Part shown: one piece after another, positions 60,565 through 64,000 of the stretch
Position numbering within the stretch: position 1 is the first letter of the stretch
Layout: each line of letters opens with the position of its first letter
Source: Rotaria sordida
Lineage: Eukaryota; Rotifera; Eurotatoria; Philodinida; Philodinidae
NCBI GenBank assembly: GCA_905250125.1
Contig: CAJNOL010001021.1
Coordinates: forward strand, 5,247-69,246
Reading direction: 5' to 3'
Length of the DNA: 64,000 bases
Translations under genes and position numbers: made by a program
Notes under the pieces: generated by a model
Databases searched by the model: none
Seen by the model: only the letters and a program-made list of their open reading frames with translations
What the model was told of the DNA's origin: nothing

Positions 60565-60886
60565 AGTTTTTATTTATTCCACTTAATTTGACTCTCTCAT
60601 TGATCAAGGATTATTAAGTTCAGATTGATGTTTATTACTCATAGGTCAACAGATATTGATGCCGTATATTGACATTTATATATAAAATATATTTTCAGCT
60701 ACGGTTTTTAAACGAATTTTTCATAAATCATATTTATTATTATCAAAATATTTTGCTTCTATTGAAGAATTTATCGAGCAAATCTTATTTATTTATTCAT
60801 TATCTTTAGAAATAATATATTCGAACTATTTAACAAGAAAAAAAAACACAAGAAAATAACGAAATTTGAAATAAATAATATAATAA

Positions 60887-61676
60887 ATAAATGTGATAAA
60901 CCTCGGATTTAAATCCGAGAGTTATGTGTACTGAAGAAAAGTGAATCAGACAGATGAGTCGTTCTAGAATGTGGGAATATAAAAATTATCCTGGCAAACC
61001 TTATCTACAAACACTTGATTTCTATTGGCTACTGCTCAACCAATAGGATTTGTGGGTGAATACAGAGAAGATTTCAACTCTTCACCTTGATTTACCCTAA
61101 CAAAGTCGTTTTTCCTATAACTTCATTTCTATTAGTTACTGTTCAACCAATGGAATTTCGAGGCGAATGGAGCACAGATTCGAGTTCTCCACCCCAGAAA
61201 AGCTCGAACTATCATCGCTGTGATCGGAAGAACGAGCTCTATTTGTGGATTAATTAGAGCGTGGACAAAAAGAGGACCGAATTCCGTTTAATTATCTTTG
61301 CAATAGCTGAGTTGGCCTTCTTGTTTCCTTATATTTTATATACCATTTTGTAGCTCGTGAAATTTTCTATCGAATGGTATATAATAGTTGGGGTTTTATT
61401 TGACTATGATAGAAAAAGTTTTTTACGAAAGCGAAGATAGGTCGATCTTCGCATAGGGAAGCATAGGGAAAAATGACTATTTTTCCAATAACTCAGCTAT
61501 GGCTCGGTCAATCCTTCTCATATTCTTCTCTCGACCGAGATATTTTTGAGACTAAACTGTGTAGAAAATTTCATCGTGATCGGACTCTCCTTTCAAAGGT
61601 TATCGTGTAAACGGCCGGCCGGCCGGACACACTGACCGATTCTATAGTCTATGAACTTTTTGAGTACACAAAAAGA
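60887..61676 (-). mobile_element. Family T element, copy G, inverted partner of copy F
   Basis: Full-length copy in opposite orientation: starts with the CTCGGATTTAAATCCGAG palindrome near 60902 and ends TGAACTTTTTGAGTACACAA after a (CCGG)n run. Together with F it makes a large inverted repeat with a spacer of about 320 bp. Confidence 0.9.
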
Positions 61677-61949
61677 ATATATAAAGTCTTCGATTAAATT
61701 GTCATAGATTCTTATTCAACTAGATTGTACAGAAAATTGTACGATAATATGATAATTGAAAAAATAATTATATTTCCTATTGATTGGAAGATTAGATTGA
61801 GTAAAAAGTAGATTGTGATAATAAGTGACTACATCTCTCATAATACTGATTTCCTTTATCTGGGTCAAAGTATGATTGGCGATTTTATTGGAAAGAATTT
61901 TCTGTTCGTAAGGAAAATAAATAAAGATGATTTGTTTAAAAAGAAAAAT

Positions 61950-62790
61950 TTGACTAACATTGTATAATTTGTTTTTCAGTAACGATGAATGGAGTCAATT
62001 TAAGAATATTTTCAATATTTTAAATCTAGTCCTTCATAAAGATTACTTCAGAGTTGAAGGATGTTGGATGTACACGAGCCATGCTCATCGTAATCATCCA
62101 TACGATCAATTCAGTGCATCAATTAAACCTATCCTTATATTATCTATAACAACATCAGACATATCAATTTTCATCGAATGATAATCATACAGTCAATCCA
62201 TACAAATGTTAACAATCACAAATTAATACTTTTTACATTAATTTAGACACCGTTGAACGTCTTTATAATAATGTTCTGGAAGTTTGTTGAAAAAACTTAA
62301 ATAAAATAGGTTTAAATAGAACTAAAAAAGTATCTAAAACAAGTTATTTCTTAGGTTATATAAAGCATATAGATTTCTTTGACTAGTTCAATGTTTGTCT
62401 CTATCAGACAGTAATCTACCAGTGTACATCAAATTCAATGTATTATATCAGGTTTAACGTATATGACTAAGGATGAATTTGAATAATCAGTTGAAAAAGT
62501 GTCGATATCGAATGATTTCTATGTTGGTAGTTTGATAATTACGAATAATAATGAGAATTTTCATTTAGCTAAAACAAAGTTGATCGACCATTTAAGATAA
62601 TAACTAGAATGAGAATATATTGACCCATCGTTTCCAACCAATAAATTTTATGTATTTGAATAAAAGAACATAAACATTTCTAGTATAAATATTGACAATA
62701 TTATTCTTTGGTGTCATAATCGTAGAGTTGCCCGACGAGATGAACTTTATGAAAATCCTCAATAATTTAAAGGACATTAAAAATATTTGT
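61950..62790 (+). other. Weak decayed coding-like fragments
   Basis: After TTTTTCAG, 61980-62181 is an open frame beginning NDEWSQFKNIFNILNLVLHK and ending in TGA. Between 62470 and 62760 a frame with stops reads SNDFYVGSLIITNNNENFHL and later NIILWCHNRRVARRDELYEN. Codon content suggests old coding DNA, perhaps a transposon, but the family is not recognised. Confidence 0.3.
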
Positions 62791-63035
62791 GAGGAATTTT
62801 CGGCTACTTCTACTAATACGATTTATTTATTTATATTTAAAAAAATATCTTAAATAAAGATAGAGATATATTATTCTACTTGCTGTTCAAAATATTTTCT
62901 ATCATACAGTAGATCTATTAATACTTTATTAAACTATAATCTTTCGAATATATCAATCGAGATGTTAAAAACTCTTCTCCAAATTTGAATTATCTTTTTT
63001 ATTTATTAAATTTTACTATCTATGATTCATGTCAA
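62791..63035. other. A+T-rich spacer
   Basis: Nothing recognised. Confidence 0.5.
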
Positions 63036-63037
63036 AT

Positions 63038-63211
63038 CAGCAGACTTATAAACGACCGCAAAATTGTCGTATTTTGGCATATTACATAGCACTGCATCAC
63101 GATTCCTTATTTTGTGATACACAATATGGAAAAATATGATTGTAACACGGTGAAATACGTAATGTATATGAATTTGTTCTAGTTCATCGTGGACATACGT
63201 ATAAAAAGGTT
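63038..63211 (+). other. Possible exon fragment of a decayed gene
   Basis: One frame reads YKRPQNCRILAYYIALHHDS, then two stops, then HGEIRNVYEFVLVHRGHTYK up to a GG|TTAGAG donor-like site. The window's last 27 bases follow a TTTTTTCAATAG acceptor and could continue it. A FLYWCH-type finger is conceivable but unproven. Confidence 0.25.
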
Positions 63212-63973
63212 AGAGAAAAAAATATAGATTTATATATAAATATGATTAATTTATTGAAAAATAAGTAGAATTTGTATGATAATCTAGAAAAATAAATTTA
63301 ATGAAATGACTAAAAATAGGACTAATCAGAAAAAAAATGTTTACCTTTATTTATAATTAAACGAAATAATTAAAGAATATTTTTTAATTGAGAATAAAAT
63401 TTAAGATGAAACTTATTTTATTTTATTAGTTTTTTTAATGAAAAAAAAGCAAACAGAAAATCTTTGATTAATTTATCTTATTCAAAGTTGAATAAAAGTT
63501 TATGAAAAACCTTTATGTTTTTGTATTTTGATTAAATCTCGTAAAATAATTCGTCATTTGTTTGACGATTTTAAGATTAGATAAAAAAACTCTTCCGTTT
63601 TTTTTTTCCATTGATTATTTGATGAGTCTCATAACTATGAAAAAAATGTTGAAGATAAGACAATTATCAAATAAATAAACAATGGTTATTAAATGATCGA
63701 TATGTCTTTATCAATAATATAAATAAAAATATTTTTTTATCTTTTTATAATAATCAATTGATAAATAATATTATTCTTATCAATAGAGTAATGTCATCTA
63801 TTTATATATATGTTCGATTAAGAATAAAAATAAGAGGAGATATTTAATGGTGGAAAATCAACCAATTGTGTCTCTTTTTCTTTATTTAAAGAAAGAAACA
63901 AATAACAAAATTCTAGATCTGATTAGAATAAATTTCTATATATATGTAACAATAAATATTCTTTTTTCAATAG
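63212..63973. other. A+T-rich end of window
   Basis: No gene or repeat recognised. Confidence 0.45.
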
Positions 63974-64000
63974 AACAAAAACCGAATGGCATCATGTCCA

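Overview
The window looks like nuclear DNA of a bdelloid rotifer, most likely Rotaria or a close relative. This is inferred from protein content; no search was run. The reasons are: very A+T-rich DNA; spliceosomal introns mostly of 40-75 nt with GT..AG ends; an F-box/LRR-like gene of the type I associate with large bdelloid families; an intronless acetate-transporter gene of a family typical of bacteria, fungi and protists rather than animals, which fits the known high load of foreign genes in bdelloids; and FLYWCH/MULE-type transposon relics resembling bdelloid repeat proteins.

Layout. 79-2725 (+) holds the last five exons of a glycogen debranching enzyme. 3060-5200 is a decayed APE-type LINE on the minus strand. 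5492-6136 is copy A of a short transposon family (here called family T). 6304-7275 (-) is an intronless gene for a possibly secreted protein-kinase-like protein. 7.3-20.4 kb is almost gene-free but rich in structured repeats: a 98-bp hairpin, a tandem array of nine exactly 25-nt exon-like units, a CGTATACGA motif cluster, a 620-bp foldback element, a mariner-like MITE, a GC-rich foldback element, and one or two tiny candidate genes. 20414-22574 (+) is a three-exon F-box gene with a frameshift in exon 1. 24815-29140 (-) is a muscle-type myosin heavy chain rod with many stops, abutting a family T end and a 100-N assembly gap. 29864-30699 (+) is a degenerate Rap/Ras-like GTPase. 32.2-34.4 kb holds decayed FLYWCH/MULE transposase pieces.

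36504-37313 (+) is the intact acetate-uptake transporter gene. 37829-39366 carries two family T copies in tandem. 41942-43143 (+) is the 3' part of an unrecognised gene, followed by another T copy. 44.3-48.3 kb is extremely A+T-rich and contains a foldback repeat. 48282-49322 (+) is an intronless type II membrane glycosyltransferase-like gene. 50.5-51.7 kb is a palindrome flanked by a degenerate minisatellite. 54567-59103 (+) is an eight-exon SLC16-type monocarboxylate transporter with one 2.36-kb intron. 59541-61676 has three T copies, two of them in inverted orientation. The last 2 kb holds weak decayed coding fragments.

The genes do not form one pathway. Two loosely connected metabolic themes are visible (glycogen breakdown; monocarboxylate/acetate transport), but nothing shows co-regulation. 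The most unusual sequence is the 25-nt exon-like array at 11063-11677, followed by the acetate transporter as a candidate horizontal acquisition and the hairpin-rich family T. Several gene copies (myosin, Rap-like, F-box) carry stops, frameshifts or non-GT donors; real decay and consensus errors near a gap cannot be separated from this sequence alone.
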